Source: Pelotomaculum sp. UBA3103
Lineage (GTDB): Bacteria > Bacillota > Desulfotomaculia > Desulfotomaculales > Pelotomaculaceae
Length of the DNA stretch: 19,704 bases
Direction of reading: 5' to 3'
NCBI GenBank assembly: GCA_002365855.1
Contig: DFAP01000009.1
Coordinates: forward strand, 1 to 19,704
The notes under the pieces are model-generated. The model was not told where the DNA came from. It saw only the letters and a program-made list of their open reading frames with translations, and made no database searches. Position 1 is the first letter of the stretch. The number at the start of each line of letters is the position of its first letter. Positions 1-7,046 of the stretch are shown here, piece by piece. The position numbers and the translations under genes were made by a program.

Positions 1-369
1 GAGATGATGCTCAACCTGCAAGACGACCATATAAAGTGGAGGCCTCCTGTGGTTAAAACATCGACGGTCCACAAGGGAGAAGGAATAGAAGAACTGCTGA
101 CCGCCATTGAAAAGCACCGTGAGAACCTTAATGAGAAGGGGTTTTATACCAAGAGGCGCCAGGAAAGGGCCAGGAATGAGACCCTGGACATTGTTAATTA
201 TCAGTGGCAGCGCCTGGTTAAACGGCAGATGAATCTTCCAGGCCGGGTTAATCAACTGTTGGAAAAGGTCGGCAAGAACGAAATAGACCCATATACTGCC
301 TCAGAGACTATCCTGGAATTAATACTTGCGGACTCCGGCATGAAGAAAGCTAAAAATGTAATGAGCTAG
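1..369 (+). CDS. meaB: Methylmalonyl-CoA mutase-associated GTPase MeaB (C-terminal part, 5' truncated by window edge)
   Basis: The reading frame is open from base 1 and ends at TAG 367-369, so this is the last ~122 residues of a longer protein. The ATGs at 4 and 7 are internal codons, not starts. The segment resembles the end of MeaB/ArgK-type G3E GTPases: a WRPPVVKTSTVHKGEGIEEL stretch after the nucleotide-binding core, then a helical C-terminal dimerisation region rich in Arg, Lys and Glu. MeaB loads and protects adenosylcobalamin-dependent methylmalonyl-CoA mutase in the cytoplasm. Its presence suggests that the host runs the methylmalonyl-CoA route of propionate metabolism. A terminator follows 14 bases downstream, so this is the last gene of its operon. 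The GTPase motifs lie outside the window, so the call rests on the C-terminal sequence only. Confidence 0.85.
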   Translation, partial: EMMLNLQDDHIKWRPPVVKTSTVHKGEGIEELLTAIEKHRENLNEKGFYTKRRQERARNETLDIVNYQWQRLVKRQMNLPGRVNQLLEKVGKNEIDPYTASETILELILADSGMKKAKNVMS

Positions 370-382
370 AGATATAACAGCA

Positions 383-412
383 GCGCCTTTTTTTGAAGGC
401 GCATATTTTTTT
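383..412 (+). terminator. Rho-independent terminator after meaB
   Basis: A 7-bp perfect stem, GCGCCTT (383-389) with AAGGCGC (396-402), encloses a T-rich 6-nt loop. A T-run at 406-412 follows. It lies directly downstream of the meaB stop. Confidence 0.85.
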
Positions 413-434
413 GTCTAATATTTTTGGGAAAGAA

Positions 435-463
435 GTGGAAATAAACGTGTTTTAGGGTATAAT
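435..463 (+). promoter_or_regulatory. Candidate sigma-A promoter for the UPF0173/ppi pair
   Basis: A perfect -10 hexamer TATAAT lies at 458-463. The hexamer 17 bp upstream (435-440, GTGGAA) is a weak -35. It sits between the meaB terminator and the ribosome site at 475-485, where a promoter is expected. Confidence 0.5.
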
Positions 464-494
464 CTATAAATAAAAAGGAGAGGAGTTGAAAAGA

Positions 495-1178
495 GTGAAG
501 GTTACTTTTTTAGGTCACTCCGGTTTTATTATTGATGGCAGCGTCAAAATCGTGATAGATCCGTTTTTAACCGGCAACCCCATAGCCACGATGGGCGCGG
601 AAGATGTACATGCTGATTTAATTTTGGTCAGCCACGGGCATGGTGACCACCTGGGCGACACCATAGCTATAGCCAAGCAGTCGGGAGGAACCGTAGTTTC
701 GGTATTCGAATTGGCTACATACTGCGCCTGTAAGGGCGCCCAGTCTCACGGTATGCATATCGGTGGGAGCCACAGTTTTAAAGGCCTAAAAATAAAGCTT
801 ACACCGGCGTGGCATGGTTCTGGCTTTGGGGGGGAAAGCCCGTTGGAGTACTTGGGAACTCCCTGCGGCTTTTTGATAAAAATTGATGGCAAAAATATTT
901 ATCATTCTGGTGATACTGGTCTTTTTGGAGATATGGAGCTTATCGGCCGCCTGCAGCCTATTGATCTGGCTCTCCTGCCTATAGGAGATAATTTCACCAT
1001 GGGCCCTGAGGATGCCCTGGAAGCGGTAAGAATGCTAAAGCCAAAAATGGTTATTCCAATGCATTATAACACCTGGCCTCTTATCGAACAGGATCCCCTA
1101 CAATTCAAGGCCGAGGTTGAGTCAAAAACCAACAGCAAGGTATCGGTAATAGCCCCGGGTGAGAGCCTGGAAATTTAA
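495..1178 (+). CDS. UPF0173 metal-dependent hydrolase (metallo-beta-lactamase fold)
   Basis: The product is a cytoplasmic protein of 227 residues, the usual length for UPF0173. It begins MKVTFLGHSGF, the typical family start. The metal-binding motif HGHGDH is at residues 47-52. Further metal-ligand stretches are HSGDTGLF near residue 140 and IPMHYNTWP near 190, so both zinc sites of the fold appear intact. The physiological substrate of the family is not established. I chose GTG 495 because GGAG at 482-485 lies 9 nt upstream. TTG 486, which adds three residues, is possible using AAGGAG at 475-480. The cyclophilin gene follows 15 bp later and is probably co-transcribed. Confidence 0.87.
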   Translation: MKVTFLGHSGFIIDGSVKIVIDPFLTGNPIATMGAEDVHADLILVSHGHGDHLGDTIAIAKQSGGTVVSVFELATYCACKGAQSHGMHIGGSHSFKGLKIKLTPAWHGSGFGGESPLEYLGTPCGFLIKIDGKNIYHSGDTGLFGDMELIGRLQPIDLALLPIGDNFTMGPEDALEAVRMLKPKMVIPMHYNTWPLIEQDPLQFKAEVESKTNSKVSVIAPGESLEI

Positions 1179-1193
1179 AATGGAGGAATAAAC

Positions 1194-1625
1194 GTGAAAA
1201 AGGCAGTCATGGAAACCGAAAAGGGAAATATCGTAATCGAACTGTTTGAAAAGGACGCGCCAAATACCGTAGATAACTTTGAGACGCTTATAAATAAGGG
1301 TTTTTATAACGGCCTCACATTTCACAGGGTTGTCCCGAATTTTGTTATTCAGGGGGGGTGCCCCGATGGTACCGGCACAGGCGGCCCCGGTTACACGATC
1401 AAATGTGAAATAAACCCAAACAAGCACCTGAGGGGCTCTTTATCAATGGCTCACGCCGGCAGGAATACAGGAGGCAGCCAGTTCTTTATATGTCATGAAT
1501 CTTTACCTCACCTAGACGGCAAACATACTGTGTTTGGCAGGGTGATAGAGGGTATAGACGTTGTGGACCAGATAAAACAAGGTGACAAGATGAAAAAAGT
1601 CTCAGTACAAGTAAACCCAGAATAG
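1194..1625 (+). CDS. ppiB: Cyclophilin-type peptidyl-prolyl cis-trans isomerase
   Basis: A compact single-domain cyclophilin of 143 residues that catalyses proline cis-trans isomerisation. There is no signal peptide, so it should be cytoplasmic. Visible motifs are [13 protein letters not shown] (catalytic Arg region), [19 protein letters not shown] and [14 protein letters not shown], the three signature blocks of the active site. The start is GTG 1194, 7 nt after GGAGG at 1182-1186. It follows the UPF0173 gene at 15 bp and is closed by a strong terminator, so the two form a short operon. The short length is normal for bacterial cytoplasmic cyclophilins of Firmicutes and archaea. Confidence 0.93.
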   Translation: MKKAVMETEKGNIVIELFEKDAPNTVDNFETLINKGFYNGLTFHRVVPNFVIQGGCPDGTGTGGPGYTIKCEINPNKHLRGSLSMAHAGRNTGGSQFFICHESLPHLDGKHTVFGRVIEGIDVVDQIKQGDKMKKVSVQVNPE

Positions 1626-1643
1626 CACATTGTTTGAGATCAT

Positions 1644-1670
1644 GGGCCTGACAAAAGGCCCTTTTTTTTT
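1644..1670 (+). terminator. Rho-independent terminator after ppiB
   Basis: A 6-bp GC-rich stem GGGCCT/AGGCCC (1644-1649 and 1656-1661) with loop GACAAA is followed by nine T residues (1662-1670). Confidence 0.92.
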
Positions 1671-1760
1671 GTAACAGAACAAATAATATAGAGACTGAAG
1701 GATTTATCTGAAATATAGTAGAAAACTAAGTTTAAAAAATGATTAAAGGGGTGGTATTAA

Positions 1761-2081
1761 TTGCAGGTATATCTTTTTTTCGTACTCATTATAGCCATTC
1801 TTGTTTCGATCTTTGCCGTACAGAATGCAACACCCGTAGACGTACGATTTTTTAACATGACATTTCAGCAGATATCACTGGTAATGGTGATCATGAGCTC
1901 TTTCACCGTAGGAGCCCTGGCTGCTTTCTTCCTTGGCCTGACTAAAGTAATCCGATCAGCAATAAAACTTAGAGAAATGACACTCCTTAACCATCAGCTT
2001 AAAGAAGAGATGGAGCGCTTGCGTAACGATATAAGCAAGCAAAGAGAATGTGAAAATACAAATACAGTAAATCAAAACTAA
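1761..2081 (+). CDS. LapA-like (DUF1049) small membrane protein
   Basis: A protein of 106 residues with two hydrophobic segments (about residues 3-20 and 38-62). A charged, probably coiled-coil tail follows (about 65-95, many Lys/Glu/Arg). The stretch FAVQNATPVDVRFF after the first segment is typical of the LapA/DUF1049 family. E. coli LapA works in lipopolysaccharide assembly control. The role in Gram-positive bacteria is unknown, and I do not transfer it. The start is TTG 1761, with AAAGGGGTGG at 1745-1754 as ribosome site. It follows a terminator, so it has its own promoter, which I could not place confidently. The dinG gene begins 26 bp later. Confidence 0.82.
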   Translation: MQVYLFFVLIIAILVSIFAVQNATPVDVRFFNMTFQQISLVMVIMSSFTVGALAAFFLGLTKVIRSAIKLREMTLLNHQLKEEMERLRNDISKQRECENTNTVNQN

Positions 2082-2107
2082 TATCTATTTTTTGTTAGAG
2101 GGTAAGT

Positions 2108-4993
2108 ATGCCGAAGAATATCATTGTTTGTGACCTTGAAACCACGGGTCTTGACCCGGCAACTGACAGAATTATTGAAGTCGGCCTGGTCAGGGTGGAG
2201 CAAGGTAATATAACAGCTGAATATCATGCGTTGGTCAATCCCGGCATGCAGCTTCCTCTAAAGATTAAGAGATTGACCGGTTTGGGTGATGGCGACCTGG
2301 CTCAGGCTCACCCGCTCCCTGGTGTTTTGCCTGAAATACTTGATTTTATCGGAGAGAGCGCCATAGCAGGGCATAATGTCAGGTTCGATTTGGGTTTCCT
2401 GACTGCTGCCTGCGGTCAGCCCTTCCAAAATCCCCTTTACGATACGTTAGAACTAGCCCGTCTGTTAGCGCCGGAGGCGCCCAGCTACCGGCTTGAATCA
2501 TTATGTTCCAGATACAACATAGAAATATCTTCTGCGCACAGGGCACTGGATGACGCTATGGCCACCGCAAAACTTCTTCAAAAGCTGATTAATAATCTGC
2601 GTGAATTTGATGTGAGTATAGTGATGCAGCTTGAAAGGCTGCTCAGGGAAGCTTGCTCCGGCTGGCATAGTCTGATGAGTGATATGATCAAAGAATCACT
2701 CAAGTCTTTTCCCGACAGAAAGCTGACCAGCGTTAAATACTGGCACCGGGTGGAAGAAAAAGATAACACTATTCGTAAGAACCGGAGGGAGCAACCGGCA
2801 GAAAAGGAAAATATGCCTCTAGAAGAGGTAGCGGCTGACTTGTTAAGAAAGTGCGGGCCGCTAGCAGCGTTGCTTCCCTCATATGAATACCGCCCCCAGC
2901 AGGAGAAGATGGTTAGACAGGTTGCCAGGGCACTGAGTGATGAAAGTTATCTCCTGATGGAAGCAGGTACCGGTGTAGGCAAATCCATGGCCTACCTGAT
3001 CCCGGCGGTTTTATGGAGCCTGAAACATAATGAGAGGGTATTAGTCGCCACTCATACAATAAACCTACAGGAGCAGCTTTTATTTAATGATATACCACTC
3101 CTGACAGGATTGATAAAGGAGCCTTTCCGCTCAGCGCTGGCCAAGGGACGGCAGAATTACATCTGCCTGCGGAGATGGTTTGGGGCGTTGGAAAGTCATC
3201 ACTTGCCTGAGGAAGCCGCTTTTTTGGCCCGGGTACTCATCTGGCTTACGGTTACAGGCACAGGAGATAGAAACGGGCTGAACATGAATCAGGGCGAAAA
3301 CGATTATTGGTATGCAGTTTGTGCTGAAACTGACGGATGCCTGGGCTCCCGCTGCCGGTACCAGAGGGAATGCTTTGTTAATAAAGCAAAAAAAGCCGCA
3401 GACGAGGCTGACCTGGTTATTACTAATCATTCTCTGCTGTTTTCTGATGTCCGGGCGGATAACAGGGTTCTCCCTACCTACGGTCCACTTATTATAGATG
3501 AGGCGCATCACCTTGAAGAATCTGCCACGATTCACCTTGGCAGACAATTTTCTCAGGGCGCTTTCAATAGATGGATTGGTTCGACTGGTAAGAACCTGGC
3601 AAGACTTTCGGAAAAGCCATCCCCGGAAAGCGGGTCAAAGTGGTCTCAAACTATTAAAATTGCGCTGGAAACAAGGCTTGAGTCTATGGAATCAATGCGT
3701 CATTTTTTTAAAAAACTATGGGATATGGCAGCTGAAAACAGGCCTGTCAATGAGAGCGAATATAGCCGTATTTCAATGAGGATGCCTTTTGGTGGCGAAA
3801 GTTACTGGCAGCTTGTAGAAGTTGGCCGGGAATGCGCTGGTTTACTGCGCAAGTTTACTAAAGAAATAAGGGCTGCGGCAGATCTAATGGATTTATGGTC
3901 CTTAAAGGATGAAGCCTGGGCGGGACCTTCACGGGATATTTGTCAGCTAATTCAGTCCGGCGAGGTCATGATTGAAGAAATGGAATTTATTATTGACTGT
4001 GGAGACCACAGTTTTGTTTACTGGACGGAATTAGAATCATCTCCATGGGGACCTGCAGGTAAAAGCTGCTCTTTAATAGCCGCTCCAATTGACGTGGGGC
4101 AGTTGTTATTCGAGCGGTTTCTAAAAAATAAACGCACTGTGATTTTTACTTCGGCAACTCTCACCGTGAACCAAAATTTTGATCACTTTACTGAGCGCAC
4201 CGGTTTGCATTATATCCCGGAAGAAAGATTGGTTCAGGCACAATTTGAATCCCCGTTTCTATACGACCGGCAAGCCCTCCTGTGTATTAACCGGGGTCTT
4301 CCTGTCCAGGGCGCCGTAGACAATGAAGAATATTTAAATAAGCTTGGCGATGTGCTCTACAAGCTGGTGCAAGTAACCGAAGGCAGGACGCTTGTCCTCT
4401 TTACTTCTCACCGGACTTTACGTGAAATATACTGGCGCTTAAAACACAGGCTCGAAGAATTGGACGTATGCCTGTTAGGCCATGGAATAGATGGCAGCAG
4501 ATCAAGATTACTGGAAGAATTCAAGAAGAACGGTAGGTCGGTGCTATTTGGAGCGTCAAGTTTTTGGGAGGGCGTTGATGTGCCGGGTGAGGCATTGACT
4601 TTTGTAGTGATGGTGAAATTGCCTTTTATGTCACCTTCTATGCCAGTTCTGGAAGCCCGCCTGGAGGATCTGGCAAGGCGGGAGAGGGATGGATTCCGGG
4701 TCTTGAGTGTGCCTCAAGCCGTGATTCGGTTTAAACAAGGTTTCGGAAGATTGATCCGCAACAGCAGCGACCGTGGTTGTGTGATCATACTTGACAGCCG
4801 GATTCTCGATAAAAGCTACGGCAGGCAGTTCCTGAGATCATTGCCTGTTAAGAGCCACTTTAGAGGTGGCATTGAAATGATCACAAAAAAAATATCTGAT
4901 TGGATTGGGGATAATTTAAATAAAGAACCGGCATCTGTTAATACATGGAAAGAGATAAACGTAAAAAAAATAGCACATCTGGACAGGAATTGA
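2108..4993 (+). CDS. dinG: DinG-family ATP-dependent helicase with N-terminal DnaQ-like 3'-5' exonuclease domain
   Basis: A protein of 961 residues, the size of the Firmicutes DinG form. The exonuclease domain (about 1-165) carries DLETTG at 9-14 (Exo I), HNVRFDLGFL (Exo II) and HRALDDAMAT (Exo III), so its acidic residues look intact. The helicase part has Walker A AGTGVGKS at 286-293 and DEAH at 464-467. Late motifs are FWEGVDVPG and QGFGRLIR near residues 820-885. Cys405, 411, 416 and 422 sit where XPD/DinG enzymes bind a 4Fe-4S cluster, so this is an Fe-S type. Many Bacillus DinG proteins lack that cluster. Family role: unwinding of DNA and R-loop structures during repair and replication. 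The start is ATG 2108, with AGAGGG at 2097-2102. Confidence 0.93.
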   Translation: MPKNIIVCDLETTGLDPATDRIIEVGLVRVEQGNITAEYHALVNPGMQLPLKIKRLTGLGDGDLAQAHPLPGVLPEILDFIGESAIAGHNVRFDLGFLTAACGQPFQNPLYDTLELARLLAPEAPSYRLESLCSRYNIEISSAHRALDDAMATAKLLQKLINNLREFDVSIVMQLERLLREACSGWHSLMSDMIKESLKSFPDRKLTSVKYWHRVEEKDNTIRKNRREQPAEKENMPLEEVAADLLRKCGPLAALLPSYEYRPQQEKMVRQVARALSDESYLLMEAGTGVGKSMAYLIPAVLWSLKHNERVLVATHTINLQEQLLFNDIPLLTGLIKEPFRSALAKGRQNYICLRRWFGALESHHLPEEAAFLARVLIWLTVTGTGDRNGLNMNQGENDYWYAVCAETDGCLGSRCRYQRECFVNKAKKAADEADLVITNHSLLFSDVRADNRVLPTYGPLIIDEAHHLEESATIHLGRQFSQGAFNRWIGSTGKNLARLSEKPSPESGSKWSQTIKIALETRLESMESMRHFFKKLWDMAAENRPVNESEYSRISMRMPFGGESYWQLVEVGRECAGLLRKFTKEIRAAADLMDLWSLKDEAWAGPSRDICQLIQSGEVMIEEMEFIIDCGDHSFVYWTELESSPWGPAGKSCSLIAAPIDVGQLLFERFLKNKRTVIFTSATLTVNQNFDHFTERTGLHYIPEERLVQAQFESPFLYDRQALLCINRGLPVQGAVDNEEYLNKLGDVLYKLVQVTEGRTLVLFTSHRTLREIYWRLKHRLEELDVCLLGHGIDGSRSRLLEEFKKNGRSVLFGASSFWEGVDVPGEALTFVVMVKLPFMSPSMPVLEARLEDLARRERDGFRVLSVPQAVIRFKQGFGRLIRNSSDRGCVIILDSRILDKSYGRQFLRSLPVKSHFRGGIEMITKKISDWIGDNLNKEPASVNTWKEINVKKIAHLDRN

Positions 4994-5037
4994 AATAAAA
5001 TATTAACAGCTAACCTAGTGAAGGGGTGTGAGCAGAT

Positions 5038-5103
5038 TTGCGTATATATTTTGTGCGACTTCCTTCTTTTATTAGAACCTGGTTGATGAAAATTTTAAAG
5101 TAA
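5038..5103 (+). CDS. spoVM: SpoVM-like stage V sporulation peptide (21 aa)
   Basis: A TTG start at 5038 lies 9 nt after a strong ribosome site AAGGGGTG (5021-5028). It opens a frame of 21 codons ending in TAA 5101-5103. The peptide begins MRIYFVRLPSF and continues as a short amphipathic, Arg/Lys-containing helix. B. subtilis SpoVM begins MKFYTIKLPKF. The pattern of Lys/Arg, aromatic, Leu-Pro and Phe is shared position by position, including Pro9, needed there for membrane-curvature sensing. Ours is a few residues shorter than the 26-aa Bacillus peptide. In that species SpoVM marks the forespore surface and anchors SpoIVA for coat assembly. A hairpin follows 7 bp after the stop, consistent with a single-gene transcript. 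The call is by recall of the family sequence; no search was possible. Confidence 0.78.
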   Translation: MRIYFVRLPSFIRTWLMKILK

Positions 5104-5110
5104 CACCTTG

Positions 5111-5135
5111 GGCAGGCTAATAGCCTGCCACTTTA
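5111..5135 (+). terminator. Terminator-like hairpin after spoVM
   Basis: A perfect 7-bp stem GGCAGGC (5111-5117) with GCCTGCC (5123-5129) has loop TAATA. Only a short, interrupted T-run (CTTTAATT) follows, so termination efficiency is uncertain. Confidence 0.6.
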
Positions 5136-5166
5136 ATTAAATATCAAAGCACTACAATATTTATCG

Positions 5167-5187
5167 GTAAAAGTAATTTACTTTTAC
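5167..5187. repeat. Perfect palindrome with GTAAAAGTA arms
   Basis: Ten-bp arms (5167-5176 and 5178-5187) are perfect inverted copies around a single central T. The unit GTAAAAGTA recurs in direct orientation at 5207-5215. This could be an operator or a cruciform-prone site; the binding protein is unknown. Confidence 0.55.
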
Positions 5188-5285
5188 TGTTATGAGCAGT
5201 ATAATTGTAAAAGTATTGTGACTTTTTCTGCGCTTGTCACATTGCTCCATGTAATATAATTTTATCCAAATGCATACTCTTAATT

Positions 5286-5516
5286 CAGAACTCTGGACAC
5301 GACATAATAATAAATTTTATAATAACTACAGTCATGTGACATTTTTGGTTTTATGTTAGGATGAATAATGGCTGTTGTTGGGATGACAGTATTGCAGCTA
5401 AACCAGCTGCTGAGATATGATTATAATAACCATAATTATGCGACAATGGTACGAAATGGCAGGTGAGTAATCACGTAACATAATTAATCCTTACGTATGT
5501 CGCGTCCAGTTTGCTG
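5286..5516. repeat. Long imperfect inverted-repeat element (possible MITE or structured leader)
   Basis: CTGGACACGACATA at 5293-5306 is matched by its reverse complement, with one mismatch, at 5496-5509. Extending outward to 5286-5306 and 5496-5516 gives 17 of 21 matches. At the exact centre is a perfect 6-bp hairpin GCAGCT (5394-5399) / AGCTGC (5405-5410). The flanking arms between tips and centre match weakly by eye (roughly half to two thirds with gaps). The shared symmetry axis near 5401 argues for one folded element of about 231 bp. No target-site duplication was seen. Confidence 0.55.
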
Positions 5517-5527
5517 CAGAGTCAGTG

Positions 5528-5557
5528 TTGTGACTTGTTTTGTTCCGTGGTTAAGAT
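5528..5557 (+). promoter_or_regulatory. Weak candidate promoter of the hdr-flx operon
   Basis: TTGTGA (5528-5533) and TAAGAT (5552-5557) are 18 bp apart. Each matches the sigma-A consensus at four of six positions. They lie 21 bp upstream of the hdrC start and outside the inverted repeat. TTGTGACTT here also repeats at 5216-5224, so it may instead be a regulator half-site. Confidence 0.3.
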
Positions 5558-5578
5558 TTTGCGAAGAGGGGTCAGTAA

Positions 5579-6157
5579 ATGGAGCTAATTAATCTTAATC
5601 AGTCAATTGCTAAGAATGCACATTTTATTGAAGAGATAGGCATTGAGAGCGGACAACCCGTGCAGAAGTGTTACCAGTGCGGCAAGTGCACCGCCGGCTG
5701 TCCGGTGGCGTTTGCCATGGATTACACTCCCAACCAGGTTATCCGCATGGTACAGCTTGGCATGAAAGAAGACCTGCTGAAAAGTAAAACTATTTGGATC
5801 TGCGCCTCCTGTTCCACCTGTTCTACCCGCTGCCCGTGCAATGTGGAAATTGCGCACGTAATGGAAACTCTCAGGATCATGGCGGGAAGGAGCGGCACGG
5901 CGCCTGCAGGGAAAGCGAAATATGTGGAAGTAATGTACAATGCCTTGCTAAGCACCGTTGAAAAATACGGGCGAACCTATGAAGTCGGTTTAGTACTTCA
6001 AAACAACTTAAAAAGCGGTAAACTTTTCAATGGCGCGGAAATGGGTTTGCCCATGTTCCAGAAAGGTAAACTCAAACTTTCGCCATCCAAGGTTAAAGGC
6101 GCGGCTGAAGTTGCCCGCATCTTTTCAGAAGTCCGCAAGATGGAAGGTGGGGTGTAA
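5579..6157 (+). CDS. hdrC: Heterodisulfide reductase subunit C (ferredoxin-like, two 4Fe-4S)
   Basis: A cytoplasmic iron-sulfur protein of 192 residues, the normal HdrC size. Two cluster motifs are clear: Cys31, 34, 37 and 41 (KCYQCGKCTAGCP) and Cys75, 78, 81 and 85 (ICASCSTCSTRCP). HdrC passes electrons from HdrA to the catalytic HdrB. There is no membrane segment, so this is the soluble HdrABC type and not the membrane-bound HdrDE type. The start is ATG 5579, 7 nt after AGAGGGG (5565-5571). The TAA stop overlaps the hdrB ATG by one base (TAATG), indicating translational coupling. It is the first gene of a seven-gene operon. Confidence 0.94.
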   Translation: MELINLNQSIAKNAHFIEEIGIESGQPVQKCYQCGKCTAGCPVAFAMDYTPNQVIRMVQLGMKEDLLKSKTIWICASCSTCSTRCPCNVEIAHVMETLRIMAGRSGTAPAGKAKYVEVMYNALLSTVEKYGRTYEVGLVLQNNLKSGKLFNGAEMGLPMFQKGKLKLSPSKVKGAAEVARIFSEVRKMEGGV

Positions 6158-7020
6158 TGAGGTACGCTTATTATCCAGGATGCAGTTACCATGGTACTGG
6201 TAAGGAGTATGAGTCTTCGACCCACGCGGTTGCCAAAAAGCTGGGTATGGAACTGGTTGAAATACCCGACTGGAGTTGTTGCGGCGCCACCGCGGCACAC
6301 GGTAAAAGCCACCTTCTAAATATCTCGCTTCCGGCACGCAACCTGGCCATAGCGGAAGATATGGGCATTATGGATGTAACCACAGGGTGCGCAGCCTGCT
6401 ACCAGCAACTGGCGCATGCCAATAAAAGAATGACTGAAAACAAGGAAACCAGAGAAAAAGTAAACAAGATCACGGGGAAAGAGTACAAGGGAACCCTTAA
6501 GGTCAAATCTCTGGTTGAAGCTATTGGCACAATTGATCCGGAGCTGTTAAAGGCCCAGGTGGTCAAGCCGCTGAGTGATCTGAAGGTTGCCGCATATTAC
6601 GGCTGTTTGCTGGTCAGGCCGCCCGAGATAACCGGCTTTGACGATCCGGAAAACCCCATGTTTATGGATAATATGATGAAGCTAGCCGGGGCGCAGGCGC
6701 TGGACTGGGCACATAAGACCGAGTGCTGCGGCGCATCCCTGGGTGTTTCCAATTTAGATGTAGCTGTGAGAATGATAAACCGAATTCTTAAAGCAGCGGT
6801 TGAGAGCGGCGCTGACTGTGTAGTTGTGGCCTGCCCGTTTTGCCATCTCAATCTTGACTGGCACCAGAAGAGTGTCAATAAACAGCTGGGCACCACCTAT
6901 GAAATGCCGGTATTTTATTTTACCGAGCTTTTAGGTTTGGCAATGGGTATAAGTCCCGACGAACTTGGGCTTAAAACGCACTTTACCGATACCCAGAAAG
7001 TATTGAGCCTGGTTGGTTAA
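6157..7020 (+). CDS. hdrB: Heterodisulfide reductase subunit B (CCG-domain catalytic subunit)
   Basis: A protein of 287 residues with two complete CCG motifs: Cys9 - Cys41/Cys42 - Cys78/Cys81, and Cys150 - Cys190/Cys191 - Cys226/Cys229. In methanogen HdrB these bind the two noncubane 4Fe-4S clusters that cleave a disulfide, so this protein should be catalytically competent. Methanogens use CoM-S-S-CoB. This host is a bacterium, so another disulfide such as DsrC or an unknown dithiol is likely (inference). It starts at the ATG that overlaps the hdrC stop. A 26-bp gap separates it from hdrA. Confidence 0.94.
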   Translation: MRYAYYPGCSYHGTGKEYESSTHAVAKKLGMELVEIPDWSCCGATAAHGKSHLLNISLPARNLAIAEDMGIMDVTTGCAACYQQLAHANKRMTENKETREKVNKITGKEYKGTLKVKSLVEAIGTIDPELLKAQVVKPLSDLKVAAYYGCLLVRPPEITGFDDPENPMFMDNMMKLAGAQALDWAHKTECCGASLGVSNLDVAVRMINRILKAAVESGADCVVVACPFCHLNLDWHQKSVNKQLGTTYEMPVFYFTELLGLAMGISPDELGLKTHFTDTQKVLSLVG

Positions 7021-7046
7021 TTAATTCCTTACGGGAGCGATGGAAT

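Larger units (their letters stand above)
5104..5578. other. AT-rich intergenic region between spoVM and the hdr-flx operon
   Basis: These 475 bases hold no convincing gene. They contain the spoVM hairpin, a perfect palindrome at 5167-5187, repeats of GTAAAAGTA and of TTGTGACTT, a possible promoter-like pair (TTGTCA 5234-5239 and TATAAT 5255-5260, spacer only 15 bp), and a long inverted-repeat element at 5286-5516. The length and the concentration of symmetric sequence suggest that the regulatory region of the following operon, or a mobile remnant, lies here. Confidence 0.6.

Noticed and set aside
4..369. A complete 121-aa protein starting at ATG 4
   Set aside because: The frame is open to base 1 and the sequence matches the C-terminal end of MeaB, so the gene is cut by the window edge.
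5361..5420. A 19-aa peptide (begins MNNGCCWDDS) in the inverted-repeat region
   Set aside because: There is no ribosome site, it lies within the palindromic element, and the peptide matches nothing I know.
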